Assembly (NCBI RefSeq): GCF_014898815.1
Contig: NW_026515521.1
Span: 186,001 to 250,000 of the forward strand
DNA length: 64,000 bases
From: Panonychus citri
Taxonomy: Eukaryota > Arthropoda > Arachnida > Trombidiformes > Tetranychidae
Direction of reading: 5' to 3'
This document shows, in pieces, positions 11,301 through 24,512 of this stretch. Position 1 is the stretch's first letter; every line of letters starts with the position of its first letter. The notes under the pieces were generated by a model that was given only the letters and a program-made list of their open reading frames with translations, had not been told where the DNA came from and did not search any database. The translations under genes were made by a program, and so were the position numbers.

Positions 11301-14300
11301 TGGATGGAATTTTGTTCCCAGCAACAGGCTATCTTTATGTCGCTTGGCAAATGGTCTGTAAGAGTCTTGATCTCGAACCTGACGAGCATCCAATTGAATT
11401 CTATCAAGTTCAGATTCTTCGAGCGACACAATTCATCAACCACAGGTCAAATAAAATTTGTTATGAAAATTAATGAAAATCTTGGAACTTTTCTCATCTA
11501 CGTAAATGAGAGTAAAAATGTTTGTTTAACTGGAAAATACCATCTTGTTGATAAACCGACAATAAACTTGCTGCCTGTTGATTTTAAGAATATCAAAGAA
11601 AGTTCAGATATTATACTTCAAAAGAAGGATATTTACAAGGAATTTAGAATTCGTGGTTATGATTATTCAGGATCATTCCAAGGTGTAGAAGAAGCTTTTG
11701 ATAATGGAAGGTGGGGGGTGGTCAAAGACACTGGACATTGGATTAGCTTTTCTGATGCTTGTTTACAGATTTCACTATTGTCTTCGGAATCTAGCAAGCT
11801 GACTGTTCCTGTTTACATTGATTATGTTTACATTTTTCCACCAGAAACATTCAGTGCCTTTAACGATGAAACTTTCAAATCATCTTCTATTAATATTAAC
11901 AAACTTAGGTTTTACTACAATCCAGATGTGGGAATAGGACTCACGAACGGGTTTATTCTTAAAGGATTAGAAGACGAAGAGATCAAAAGAAAGATCAATA
12001 CTGTGAACCACCAAATACGAAACCATAATCTAATCCCATTTAATTCGTATCATAAGCTTAGCAATGAAAAAGCAATGAGACAACAAGAGTACAGTTTCCA
12101 ATGCATGAAATTGATTGAGAATATCGAGAGATTGAAATCAAAACAACTTAATCCAATAGATTGTAATAATCTTAAGCCTGATATCAATGAAAATGGGAAT
12201 TCTGATAGAGCTTTTAGACGAATTTTGAACCAGATTTTAGAATTGGAGATACAACAATACAAAATTCCAATGGATGGTGTAGATTTCAACTCGAATTTAG
12301 ATAATGTTCTCAACCAATATCATGATGCTCTGTACCAAGATTTTTTCTTTTATGAGCCAGAAAAAGTTTTACTTGAACAAACTCTGAGCATTGCAAGATA
12401 CAATTTAATCAAGAAAAAAATATCAATTGCATTTTGTAATTTCAGTCAAAAACTATTTGAAAACGAGGTTAATAGCATTTTTAATTATTATGGAATAATT
12501 ACTACTAATCATTTTATAAAGAGTGATTTTAGTTCCATTTCAGTTTATATTCAGAATCGAAAAACCGAAAACGGTTCAGAATCAAATCTATACGATTTTG
12601 TTTTTATTCGTGACAAGTCAGCTCTTCTCATGTACAAAGATACCGAACCTGAAGTAAAATGCAATCAATACGAGCCATTATTGAAGAATCTCTTTGATTC
12701 ACTGAAAGAAGGTGGATTTTGTCAAATTATGACGAGAACTAAATTAAGACCAGTCGAACAAGAATGGCAACAATTGATTGGAAATAATCAACAGATCAAC
12801 TTTGATTTATCAACAATAAAAAGTATAGCAACCGATGCTGGACTCACGTGGATTTGTCACAAGGAGATGATCGATGAAGGATATTGTTCAGTTCTACTGA
12901 GACGTCCATTCGCACCTAATCCAGATCAACAGGTAACATTTATCAGAGTCAAACTTGATAGCAATTATGATTGGATTGATAAGATAAAAGAATTGTCTAA
13001 AGATAAGAATCATAAAATCTGGTTAACTGGAGGTGGTTATGATAATGGGATAGTTGGACTCACTATGTCTCTGGTTAAAGATCCTCAATACAATTTGAGA
13101 TGTTATTATGATCCAAGAAAAAGAGATGATGAAGAGATAATTGTCCCTGATGAAGTGATGCAAAGAGATTTGTTAGTAAATGAAGTTGATGATAACGGAG
13201 AAATTGGATTGTATAAAAGTGAACTTGCCAATCTTGATGATTTACAAATAGGAACAACGTCATGTTATGCTGATATTAAAACAAAGGTGATCTCAAGTTT
13301 ACGTTGGTTCCAATCACATCATAGTAATTGGACTTATATTCCTAAAGACAAGCTCATTGAAGATCGTGAAAAGATAACTATCTATTATGGGTCTTTGAAT
13401 TTCAGGGATGTTCTAATTGTCACAGGAAGAATTACTACAAAATTTGACAACCGCGAGCTACAAGCTGGCCCGCTAATTGGAACCGAGTTTTCTGGGGTAG
13501 ATTCATTAGGTAATCGAATCATGGGGATGTGTGAAGCTGGAGGAATTGGAACATCTCTTTGCACTAAAACTTATTTAACAAAGATTCCAGTTCCTGAACA
13601 CTGGACATTAGCCGAAGCTGCTACAGTTCCTGTTGTCTATCTAACAGCTTATTATGGTTTAATTTCTCGGGGAAATTTACAATCTGGTGAAAGTGTTTTA
13701 ATTCATGCAGGTTCAGGAGGAGTTGGTCAAGCAGCTATTTCGATCTGTCTATCAAGAGGTTGTCAAGTATTTACTACAGTTGGAACACAAGAGAAAAAGG
13801 ACTTCATTAAGAAACGTTTCCCTTCAATCGATGATGATCATATTGGTGACTCTCGATCAACATCATTTGAAGATATGATTATGAAGATGACCGATGGTAG
13901 AGGTGTTGATTTAGTTTTAAACTCACTTTCTGATGATAAACTAAAAGCTTCAATCAGATGCTTATCAGATTTCGGTCGCTTCATCGAAATTGGCAAATAT
14001 GATATGATCCAAAATAATCAAATTGGTAAGTTGTAAATATTTTCGCATTTAATTTGGCCAATGAAGTACAAATTATTAATACAATACCCAAATAGATTCA
14101 CAATTCATAGATTTCAACAAAACTTTTCATGCTTGTTGCTTGATGTTTCTACAAGATGATGTGTTCGTCAAGATGATTCCTGATCGGATAAAAGTTTGGA
14201 ATGGTCTCATTGAGATGTTGAAAGAAGGAATCGAATCAGGTGAGGTTGTGCCTCTTCCAACAACGATATTCCAAATGAATCAGCTTGAAGAGTCGTTTCG

Positions 14301-16371
14301 GTTTATGGCAACAGGGAAACATATTGGTAAAGTTTTGATTCAAATGAGAGATGAAAATGAAGATCCAAATAAAGTTAAACTTTATCGTTCAATTGGTCAA
14401 ACATTTTTCAATCTTGAAAAAAGTTACATAATAACTGGTGGACTTGGAGGATTAGGACTCGAAATTGCCTATTGGATGGTATCAAGAGGAGCGACTAATC
14501 TAACTCTTACTTCACGTTCTGGAATCAAGACAAAATACCAAGAGTATATTTTAGAAAGAATGAGAAACAATCGTTACTCTCGGATGAATATTATCGTCTC
14601 AAATGAAGATTGTTATACATATGAATCAACTGAGAGGCTAATTAATCAAGCACAAGAATTAGGCCAAATCGGTGGAGTATTTCATCTTTCAGTTGTTCTA
14701 AAAGACGGACTTTTTGAGAAGCAAACAGCTGAAACATTTGATGAAGCTGCCAAACCAAAAGCGATCGCTTGTCGTTATTTAGATCAACTAACTCGATCTC
14801 TACCCTACGATATTGATTACTTCGTATGCTTTTCTTCAATAGCAGTTGAGCTCGGAAGTATTGCCCAGACAAATTATTGTTTCGGTAATACAGCGATGGA
14901 AAATATTTGTAAGAGAAGAAGATTAGATGGATTACATGGTTTGGCTATTCGATGGGGAGCAGTTGGGGATGTTGGTATAATTACAGAGATGAATTCACCA
15001 TCCAATGAGATGTTGAGATCCCTTGCTCCGATGCGTTTGAATTTAGTATTGGACTCACTTGACAAAACTTTATGTTCCTTTGGTAATAATCATCTTATCA
15101 CCATAGTTTCCTTGCCTGATAACAAAAGTGCATCATCAATAGGGAATAATTACTCATTGAAACAGAAAATTTTTCATATCCTTAGTGTTAAAGATGCAAC
15201 TAAAGTTGACCCACAATCAACTTTATCTGAACTTGGTCTTGATTCATTGATGGCAGTTGAAATCAAACAAGCTCTGGACACTGATTACGATTATTCAATG
15301 ACAACCAATGAAATTCGAGAATTGAAAGTTGGTGAATTAGATGAACTTGAAAAGAAATTAAAAAAATCAGAGAAGAAAAAAATCAAATCTGCTCATTCAT
15401 TAACTGGATACAGAAATATTTTCCATATTTATACGCAATTGTTTGTCCCATTGAATCAAAGTGAATTTGGATCATCATACTTTTATTTCCCTACTCAATC
15501 AGGTCAATTCCGTGCCGTTATTCCAATATTTGAATCATTCTCAAAACCAGTGATCGGCATCAGTTGGACCAAAGACTGTCAGAATCTCGAATCAATGGAT
15601 GAAGTTGTTAACTTTTATGTAGATTCACTTACAACCAAATATCCAAATGAGAAAACATTTAATCTCATTGGTTACTCACTTGGTGGAGTGATTGCCTTAA
15701 AAGTGGCCATTGGCTTACAAAAGAAATTGAGTCAAAATTCGGTTAGAAATCTCATCATGATGGATTCAGCGCCCGAGATAGTTTACAACAAAATGAGAAA
15801 CGCTTCTAAAGAATATGAAGGAAAAGATGAAAGCACCATTTTATATTTGACTTTAGATTATCTTTCATATTATATGAAAAGTGATGAAAAAAACGAAGTG
15901 AGAACAAAACTATTTGAGCTCAAAACGAAATCCGCAAAATTAGAATATGCAACTTCAACTATCAATAGGATAGGATCGTTTGAATATGATGTTAACCAGA
16001 TAAGTGATGCTATCGATCTTTTTGCAGATAAAAAACGAAAAGCTACCGATATAAACGTGGACGGAAAATTCCACGGTGAAATTTTTTTAATGCGAGCAAC
16101 AGATTCGGATGAAAACAATTCCGATTTCCATCATTTGGATGATTATGGATTATCCAAAGTAAGTTGGATTAAATTTATTTTTTATCAATTGATTATAAAA
16201 TTTATAAGCAACAAATAGAAATTTAAAATCTACTTGTCTTTTTTATAGTATACAAATGGAGCTGTCGAGGTAGTAAGAGTTCCTGGAAATCACGATAACT
16301 TCATTATAAATGATTTGGGAAAAATTATTGACACTCTTGAAGTACTCGCAATGAAAACTTCTACTGGATAA
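8346..16371 (+). CDS. FASN: Animal type I fatty acid synthase, five exons, one apparent frameshift
   Basis: Exons 8346-8487, 8756-8908, 8973-14025, 14096-16158 and 16249-16371 join in phase and give about 2510 residues, the usual length. The start ATG sits in a good context (GCCATGG). Domains in order: ketosynthase with active cysteine in VDTACAAAAS (about residue 157) and histidines in EAHVTGT and KSNIGHSE; malonyl/acetyltransferase GHSIGS (about 584); dehydratase GHQMDGILFP (about 872); pseudo-methyltransferase; enoylreductase HAGSGGVGQ (about 1680); ketoreductase ITGGLGGLGLE and a catalytic-type TNYCFGN (about 2042); acyl carrier protein LGLDSLMAVE (about 2165); thioesterase GYSLGG and GNHDNF. 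The enzyme would make palmitate-type fatty acids in the cytosol. Oddities: the ketosynthase EAHGTGT motif reads EAHVTGT, and the dehydratase region changes frame near 11427-11440 with no room for an intron. That is either a sequencing error or a disabling indel. The TAA stop overlaps an AATAAA signal (16371-16376). Confidence 0.88.
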
Positions 16372-16859
16372 ATAAAAAGTTTATACTGATCGATGTAAAG
16401 AGTGAAATTGTCAATTTCTATCGAGATTTAGAAATATCTTAGGGTGAATCTAAAAAGAACTGTTTTCAAATTCAATAGTTTTACTAACTATTAATAATTT
16501 ACTTACAAATCGATTGCAGTTATTAGACAGAAAATAAGATTGTAAAAATTTATCATTATAATTATTTGAATATTCAATAGGTTGGACATTCAAAACTCAT
16601 ATGGACAAAATAATGATACAATTTGTTTATCTACCGGTGGTCAGTGAGGTTGGCCGAAATGTATTTAATATAAACCGACCATCAATTTTATTTATTAGTG
16701 ATTTTAATTGAAGCGAGTGGTCAATTACACAATGGTTACATGAATATCGTGTCAAACATGGTCAAGTTTTGAGATGTATTATTATCCTAGGAGAGAGAAG
16801 AGAAAACTTTGATTAAAAATCAAATTCTAAGAATATTAATAATTTGATTAACACTTTAC

Positions 16860-17217
16860 CCTTAAACACCATTGGGAAAATTCATCAAAGGTGATTACGC
16901 CATCATGATTTGAATCCATTTGCTGGATAAAATTTCAAATGAAAATGAACATATATTAAATTATATCATGTAAGATAATCAAAGAAGGTCAATTTCGAAC
17001 ATACAAAAAAAATTTTATCAACATGTACTTGGACTGTTGATGCGCTGACCAATGGTTTCGTAAAATCTCCGAGCATCAAGTAAACCGCACGAACGATCGT
17101 TAAAAGTTCTTGCTTTGTTACGAATCCGTCGCTATTAATATCGTACAAATTGAATATCCAACGAAGTTTTTCCGATGTCGATCCTCGAGATAAACTTGAT
17201 AACATACAAATAAAATC
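16860..17217 (-). pseudogene. Orphan KChIP exons (EF-hands 3 and 4), duplicated fragment
   Basis: Two exons are readable on the minus strand: 17217-17005, with FNLYDINSDGFVTKQE (EF-hand 3), and 16922-16860, with DSNHDGVITFDEF (EF-hand 4). Both keep splice borders. The five upstream exons present in the full gene at 54150-63233 are absent here. The acceptor of the terminal coding exon is also lost: at 16769 the CAG of copy 2 reads CAA. This is therefore a non-functional tail left by the duplication, although a chimeric transcript cannot be excluded. Confidence 0.85.
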
Positions 17218-17579
17218 CTAAGGAAATAAATCAACTAAGTTAATTCAGTTAAAATTACAAATTATACTTGTAAATAGGAGTAAACAATCAAATGGACGAA
17301 ATTTTTCTCTAATTTTCTGTTAATTATCAGCATTTAATGGGAAGCGGAAATTAGTTTTGAGATTCATTCCAGGATCAGCTCGATTGTACTTTTAAGATAT
17401 CAAGGTTGTTTAACTTGTGTTCACATATTATCGAAATAGTACAATCATAATTGCGGATCGTATTCAATGATTGAAAAATAGATGAAATTTAGTTTGAAAA
17501 AGTCTAAAAATTTGACATTGGGTTGATTTTAGGTTATTGAAATTAAATGGCAATTAAACCAATTATTAACGAACGGGAG

Positions 17580-19697
17580 TTATTGCTCAAATAGCCCACG
17601 AATGTTACAAACAAATAGCATGAAAGTCGCTGCAATTTCCAACATGAACTGTAATCAAAGCATTACAATTAGTTGTTATTGATCAAAATCAATGTTAATA
17701 TAGACAATGTAATTAAAAGACTCACAATTATGAAAAAACTTTGCGTAATTGTTGCTAAATCACCAACTTTAATCCCATTATATGGTCCAAGAGACCGATC
17801 CATTATTTCAAGTATCTAACAGAAAATGATATTTATTGTCAATTGTTGTAACAATAAACTCTATCCTCAAAAATTTACCTTTAATCTGATATTAATTGGT
17901 AATCTGGTTTCACAGCAGATTGAATGGAATCGTCTGTGTAATGTTTCAAGCTGAATGAATTGTTAAAATTGATTAGAGTAAATTAATAAGAATAAAGCTC
18001 AATCAATCTAAATGATAAAAATTGTAATAAAGTTTCAACCTTCAAAAGATGCTGATCATCGTGAGGATAAATCATTCAATTTCAATTATATCTCATTTTA
18101 CCTATCGATTGTCGATTAAAGCAAAATTGAAACTTCAATTTATTTCGACAATAAAACACAACAATGTAGTTAATAGATATGAGATTGATTTTTCAAATTG
18201 AATTACGCTTTCAATTAATCACTTTCAATAAACTTCAAGTTGAAAAATCGAAAAGTGAAAATTTTCTCATTGGCTTTATACTAAAATGGACATTGGTCAA
18301 ACCTTTGTCATGAAATCACCTACAAAGTAGCAACCAATAGCAGAAAGGGTTAGCACTAATAAGCCTAATACTGCATACATGTTGGCGACTAATCGGGAAT
18401 GAGAAACGATGATTACGCCCAAAAAGATGAACAGATCGGCCGTAAAAGCGACCACCGTAAAATAATATAAGACCAAATATCGGAGTCGTTTAAAGTCAAA
18501 TTCATAGACATTGAATCGGCGAGTCCAATTGCCGATAAGATTTGTAGCCCAATTGACAATTATCTCATAATTCGGCGTAAACTGAGCACATTTTAGATCG
18601 TGATTAGCGATAATTTCAATATCTCTGTGAATAGTTGATAGAAATGATTCCGATGAACAAGTGCGTGAAACTTTTGATCTTTTAACTCGCTGCAATATTT
18701 TATCGCTACTTTTGAGCTCTCGATACTCCTTGAAGTCGTCGTTATGACGGCCAATTGATAAATTATTAATAGACTCGTTAGGAATGGATTTTGATTGTTC
18801 AACAACTGACTGTATACGATAGTAGTGGATAGCACAAATGAGAAACATGTAACCAGAGGTTGTTAACATCTCATTCGCAAGAAAAACAGCTGACCAAGTG
18901 TGAGTAAAAGACCAGAGAGTACCATAAATCGCCAGAGATGATATTTGATATGTGTAAGGATTGGTAAAAAAGGGTATATTGTACAAGATCACTATAAATG
19001 GAACCATACAGGTAATTATACGATTATAAAGGTTGAGTAAAAAGTGGACAGTCAACTGGAACTGTTTAGTCTGAGCTGTGGTCATTTTAAGATGTGAAGA
19101 GTTGAAGCCATGAGTACGAACATAGTCATAATCTGCAAGAACAGTACAATGATTTTGAGCTTCGCTACGTAAGAAAGCTTCACGAACGAGCATTGACACA
19201 GTTATTGAGAAAAGATTAAACATGCATATTGATATACGATCTTTTGACCGGAAAACATTGTCCCCTAGATAGATGAGAGTAGCTTCGTCCTTGATGAATA
19301 TCAAACTAACGAAGCGAACAAAGTTTACGGCCGATGCCAGCCGAATACTCCAATTCTTAAGGTCAAATGGCAAGTTTGCATGAAGACTTGACGTTGAAAG
19401 TGTCACGTCCTTTGAGTTACTATATTGATCTTTACCTTGACCATACTGACGGAATCCGTGCAACAAGGTACGAAAGAAAAGAGCATACTTCTCGTAGCGA
19501 TTGATGGCCTCTTGAGTCGCTTCAACTGGAGCATCTATTTTGGGAACACCAAGTATCTGGTGGATGAAGATTCGCAATAGAAATCCAAATATATTACCAA
19601 AAAGTTTGACCGAATCGCATTGATTAATTATTTTCAATTGTGTTAAACAATTCAAACAAACCAATGGGCTTTTCAAAAGGCTCATATTAATAATCAT
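17580..19697 (-). CDS. Gustatory-receptor-like seven-transmembrane protein, copy 1
   Basis: Four exons on the minus strand join in phase 0: 19697-18303, 17950-17879, 17815-17726 and 17648-17580, giving 541 residues from the ATG at 19697. Hydrophobic segments include SICMFNLFSITVSMLV, IITCMVPFIVILYNIPFF, VVAFTADLFIFLGVIIV and VLGLLVLTLSAIGCYF. The last three exons give LHRRFHSICCETRLP, then GPYNGIKVGDLATITQSFF, then a final membrane helix, the layout of arthropod gustatory receptors with short 3' exons. It would act as a chemosensory channel in the plasma membrane. The exon 1 donor is weak (AAG|GTTTGA); without that splice the protein ends after 466 codons and lacks the last helix. A near-identical copy lies at 54985-57048. 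Confidence 0.72.
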
Positions 19698-20941
19698 AAA
19701 TCATCAAAACACAATTGAGAGCTAATTGTCATCCATTTGGATGGTAGTTGATAACTGAAGAAAAAGTTTCAAGTTTGGTTGAATTATCATGTTTATTACG
19801 CTGAGAAAAAAGTTAGTCTATTGTTTCATTCATTTAATATTGTTAATTGTTAGTTTGCTTATTGTGATTAATATTTTGTTTCAATTCGCCAAAAAAAACG
19901 AGAAAAAAAGTTCACAACATGATATAAAGTCACAGAGAATTTAAAGAAAGAAAAAAAAGAAAAAGTTCTGAAAGCAAACGAAATCATCCCCATGAAAATG
20001 AAGATCAAATTTTAACTGATTTTTTTCTTCTTCTTATGAACATTAACAAGAAGAGTAATTATCGCGATCAACCATGATAATCATCATGTTTCCACAATCA
20101 TGCAACCGTATTAAATATTATAATCATCAAATGGTTATCAGGTTTGATCTTGAAATTTACGATTTTCTATCTGTAATGATTAGTTAATCAACAATTAATG
20201 ATAATTTCTGCACTTCATATGTAGGTTACTTCAATTGGGAATATTTATCGATAGATTCCTTATTAAATTATCCCACTTTAAATTCAATCAATTTTTTAAT
20301 CATTATCATTTCTAATCATTGTGACTCAAAGTAATCTTGCTGAACAATGAGAAAAAAAGTTCCTTTTTTATTCCTCTGAGAAATCTATGATATTAGCATG
20401 GAAAGCATAATAATCATGAGTTATCGTTTTTTTGTTCTGCAAACTGAGTTTCAGCTTAGCTCATTCTGTTACATTACTCTAACGTGTAATCATTACAGTG
20501 TTATTATGAGAAATCTCATTATAAGATGAATGCGAATGATGAGCCAAAAGGACATCAGGCATTTTTGAATGTTTTTAGCCTAAACATTTTGAAGTGATTT
20601 TATTTAATTTTTGAGCTTATGAGTTAAAACAAATCAACATGTATTTTTAAATTTTTTGATCTGACTCGCGGATTTCGTAAAATTCACCCAAAACGGGAAA
20701 ATGGCCTGAATTGTTTTGTGACCGAATTAATATACTTATATAGCTGATCTTGATATCAAACGAAAGCTCTTGAGAAATAATGGACCCTGACTCTAACAAG
20801 GTATCACCTATTTATCCCAAAAAGGCGCAATCCAAGTCAAAAAATTTTTAGATTTTTTGATTGACTAACTTATGATTAATCTTAAGTGATGTCCTTTCCC
20901 ATGAAATTTGTTGAGTAAAATGTAATGACAATGAAAGTCAT

Positions 20942-21639
20942 TTCAACGTTGTTTATTTTATCTTCTTGATTATTCATTAATATTCACTAATCACAATCTA
21001 AAATATCCACAATTAATATAAGATTATTGTTTAACTCAAAACTTTAATGTTAACTAAGGGAAGAGGGAACTGAAGTGGGACTGAATAGATGGTACAATGT
21101 ATAACGAAGGTAATCATAATCAGATCATAATGATCACCTTCTAGAACATTCTAGTGATGCATTAATAATTAGATATTATTATGGCAATACATAGATGATA
21201 TTCATGGTCATCAACATGGTGACATAGACAAAACATAGACTAATAATAATTTTGTTACACAAGCCCCGTCTTCTAGACGAAAGGTCTCTCTTTAGTTACT
21301 GTTGATTTAATTGAGATCTTCACATTGACACAATTTAACTAAATTAGTAACAATTTACTTTCCTCACAATCGCGGTGTGGATTCAGCAATTAAATGCGCA
21401 TTCAAAACAAAAATGAATAAGGCAATTTATTGGTGGTGTTGTCAGTAAGTTAGTGTGTAAATTTATTGTGAAGAACTTCGTTTAAATAGAGAAAAGAAAA
21501 CATGTCCATAATTAATCACTTTCGCATTATTGGCCGACTCATAATTATTGGCAGTAGAAGTGACCTGGAAGCGATCAATGGACTCAGGATAGTGAAGTCC
21601 ATAAAGACAAATAATTTCAAATTATTAGATTACAAAAGT
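20942..21639. other. Non-coding stretch, no gene seen
   Basis: This is AT-rich sequence after the end of duplicated copy 1. I see no open frame with a recognisable domain, and no clear repeat. A short stretch at 21262-21290 contains an inverted CGTCTTCTAGACG. Confidence 0.5.
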
Positions 21640-21905
21640 GGCCTGCATTGGTCAATAGATCAAAGGTCATCTACCTCCATGATAACGCGCGACCTCACAC
21701 ATCGAAACAGGTCAAAGATCAAATAAAAGAGCTCAATTGGGGGGTATTACCTCACCCACCTTATTCACCTGACCTCGCCCCTTCGGACTACCTTCTTTTT
21801 CTTTCAATGTCTAACGCGCTTAGAGGTCAAAAATTCGATTCAAGGTCAGGTGTCGAAAATGCCGTCATCGATATTATTCATAATGTCGTGAGTTTCGCTT
21901 AATTT
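21640..21905 (+). pseudogene. mariner transposase fragment (C-terminal catalytic part)
   Basis: The frame reads YLHDNARPHTSKQVK and then HPPYSPDLAPSDYLLF, the second and third catalytic regions of a mariner D,D34D transposase, followed by LRGQKFDSRSGVEN. The N-terminal DNA-binding half is not found upstream in an intact form, so this is a remnant. The sequence just after it reappears at 26940-27050 beyond the palindromic element. Confidence 0.85.
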
Positions 21906-22952
21906 GGATTTGAAAATTAAATTTCATAACCTATTGTAACTTATCTATATGCTATAAGCTATTGACTGTTGTTGAAAAGATGTTGTTTTTTCAATTTCAT
22001 TAGATTCTTTTGTTTTCTATTTAGCTTTCTTCAATGTTCAAAGAAAGCTGATATTTTTCAAGGTCACTCCATTATATTATAAAAAAATTATCTTAATTTT
22101 TTTCAAGTTTGAAATTACCGCGAACTAATTTTAGTGCATTGTAGATGGCGCTAGTGTAGAAACATATGGTAACTCCATCTATCGTTCCAACAATTAGTCA
22201 GATGGTAATCATGACGTATCAATGCAACTAAAACCTGTTTGAAAAACAACTTAATAGGCTTGACAGGTAATCAATCATCTGAAGGATTTATCTTTCAAAT
22301 TTGTTAAAAATTACATCATTATAAAAGTTAATTTATGCGCATTCAAATGCGCAAAAACTGCTTAACCGATAGGGTCCATATTTCGTCTATGGAAGTTTGG
22401 CCGATACTCAATTGTCATATTTCAAGGTCAAGGTCATAAAGGTTATTCGTGCAAGAACGCACTTGAAGGTCATTTGAAGAACTTTACGAAAACTAAGAAT
22501 TTTTTAAGCTTGGTCATGAAGTCAAAAATAATAATATTACAAAGCAACGTTGGTGTTACGCTAATACAAAATCGATTACTTTAGATAACTTTTTACAGAA
22601 AGCAAATTGCATCAGACCCTGTAAGTACAGGAATGTTAAAACATCACAGGTAGGCTTAAAAAAATCCTTAGTTTTCGTAAAGTTCTGTAAATGACCTTCA
22701 AGTGCGTTCTTGCACGAATAACCTTTATGACATTGACAAATATGATTGAGTATCACCCAAACTTCCATGGACGAAATATGGACCCTATCGGTAATAGTTT
22801 TAGAAATCGTGAAAACCAACAAAGTAGCTGAATTGCCCTGTATATTTAAAAGGAAGAACGTGATAACTCTTCCGGGTATTCGTAAACAACATCTTATCGT
22901 TAACATTTCTCTTATATTATATATTATATCGTGTAAACTTATATTTTTTACA

Positions 22953-23177
22953 ATGTTCACCACAAGTCAAAATTTCCAACAACAAACTTCAGATTATACC
23001 GCTGTTGAAAATCATGTCGCTACCAGTATAGAATCATCATCAAATAACACTATTCATCAATCGAATATGGGTGACCAACAAAGTGACTATAATGCAATTT
23101 TCGGACACCCTGTGGACATTTCTTCAGAAAGTCAACGGTCCATCATTTATAATTATAACATCTCGGTGAATCAATAA
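22953..23177 (+). CDS. Short N-terminal copy of the fold-back element protein (left arm)
   Basis: From the ATG at 22953 the frame gives 74 residues, beginning MFTTSQNFQQQ and rich in Ser, Asn and Gln, and stops at TAA. The mirror copy in the right arm has a 2-base difference right after the ATG (ACC ACA AGT against ACC AAG), so its frame is shifted. Further in-frame fragments follow at 23383-23664 and 23901-24176. I recognise no domain. It is probably the 5' part of the element's own gene. Confidence 0.35.
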   Translation: MFTTSQNFQQQTSDYTAVENHVATSIESSSNNTIHQSNMGDQQSDYNAIFGHPVDISSESQRSIIYNYNISVNQ

Positions 23178-24245
23178 AAGGATAATCCGGTACTTTCGTG
23201 TGACAGCAATAAGCATGACAGTGCAAATTTTCACGGACAACAAATTTCAGTCCATATTGATTGTGAACATAATGTTGATACTTGTACTGAATTATCAGCA
23301 AATACCACCATGCATCAACCGGATAAAGAAGTGAGTGACCAACAACTTGACTCTGATACTATTGTCGATGAGCTTTTGAACATTGCATCGAATTATATCT
23401 TCTGAAAACAATAAAGACTCGGTGGGTGATAAATTTACGAGCAGTTCGTTAGAGTTTCCACATAACAATGGTAAATTAAATAGGTCTCTGTCAACACCAC
23501 CACCATCATCATCTACACCAATCGGCAATCAAATTGAAACCAGCTCACCTTTCTCTTTGTTCTGTGATAACCTAAATCATCTTTATCAGAACCATAATGA
23601 TACGTTGATATTGTCACCACCAACATCGCCATCATCAACCATTTTCAATCTGACATCAATATAGAGTGACACTGACAGCCAATCTGACCAATCTGAAGCA
23701 CCATTTTTCGACTCAAGTGAGTTGGATAAGTTTTCCCCAACAATTACAACATTCATGATAACCATTTAACCAGCCAGTGCTGTCTCGATTCAAACATATT
23801 GTCAGCGGAAACAACGTCAACTAGCACCAATTTTCCATTGATTTTGTAACTCCGACAGTTAACTGGTGCGATCTGGAGCATCATCTTTGACTTCAGTTTT
23901 TTGAATACAATTCTTACCAACAATAACAGCACCCATAACAATGATTCAATTAACCAACTTGGTCTTGATTCAATTATATTGTCAGCGGAGCCAACATCAA
24001 CCAGCACAAATCTTCCTTTGATTTTACGTGATTCCGACAATCAAATGGTTCGATCTGAAACAACATCTTGTGCATTATGTATTATTGTTGTATTATTATT
24101 TATTGTATTATTGAGCATTATCTGTGTGCATTATTCTATTACAAATTATATGAATGGAATACAAAAGAATATATAAAAATACTAAAGAAAATACAAATGT
24201 TAATATATCACCAGAAAATATCTGTTTAATAAATGTCCTTGGGTT

Positions 24246-24512
24246 TTAGTGCAATTCATGGTCGTTCATTTTCCAGAAAGCGACACGACTAAAATCGCTG
24301 TTGATAGCCTGCTTCATCTTATGTATATTGTCGATGAAAAAGGTGTAGCTAACACTACAATAAAACAATCTTTTGTATTCATTAACCGTATTATAGATCT
24401 TGATGACGTTCCGCAGATAAGTGGGGCTATGTGGTATTTTGAGTTGCTGAGCGTAGAAGAAAAAATTGATTTTTTCATCTTCAGTTATTTTCATACCTTT
24501 CTTCGCTATCAT
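24246..24512 (-). CDS. Small ORF after the fold-back element main ORF
   Basis: The frame gives 88 codons and starts with an ATG overlapping the previous stop (GGATGA). It includes EDEKINFFFYAQQLKIPHSP and ends FWKMNDHELH. It could be a second product or the 3' end of the main protein reached by a frame change. No motif is recognised. Confidence 0.3.
   Translation of the reverse strand: MIAKKGMKITEDEKINFFFYAQQLKIPHSPTYLRNVIKIYNTVNEYKRLFYCSVSYTFFIDNIHKMKQAINSDFSRVAFWKMNDHELH

Larger units (their letters stand above)
16104..20941. repeat. Segmental duplication, copy 1
   Basis: The block runs from the end of FAS exon 4, through orphan KChIP exons and the first gustatory receptor gene, into intron sequence that ends at TGACAATGAAAGTCAT. 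It matches 53779-58415 in the same orientation and is nearly identical over the receptor gene. Copy 1 lacks about 370 bp present in copy 2 (around 57776-58147) and has about 320 bp of extra sequence at 20560-20880. The 16377-16859 interval inside it has no gene that I can see apart from the dead KChIP terminal exon. Confidence 0.92.
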
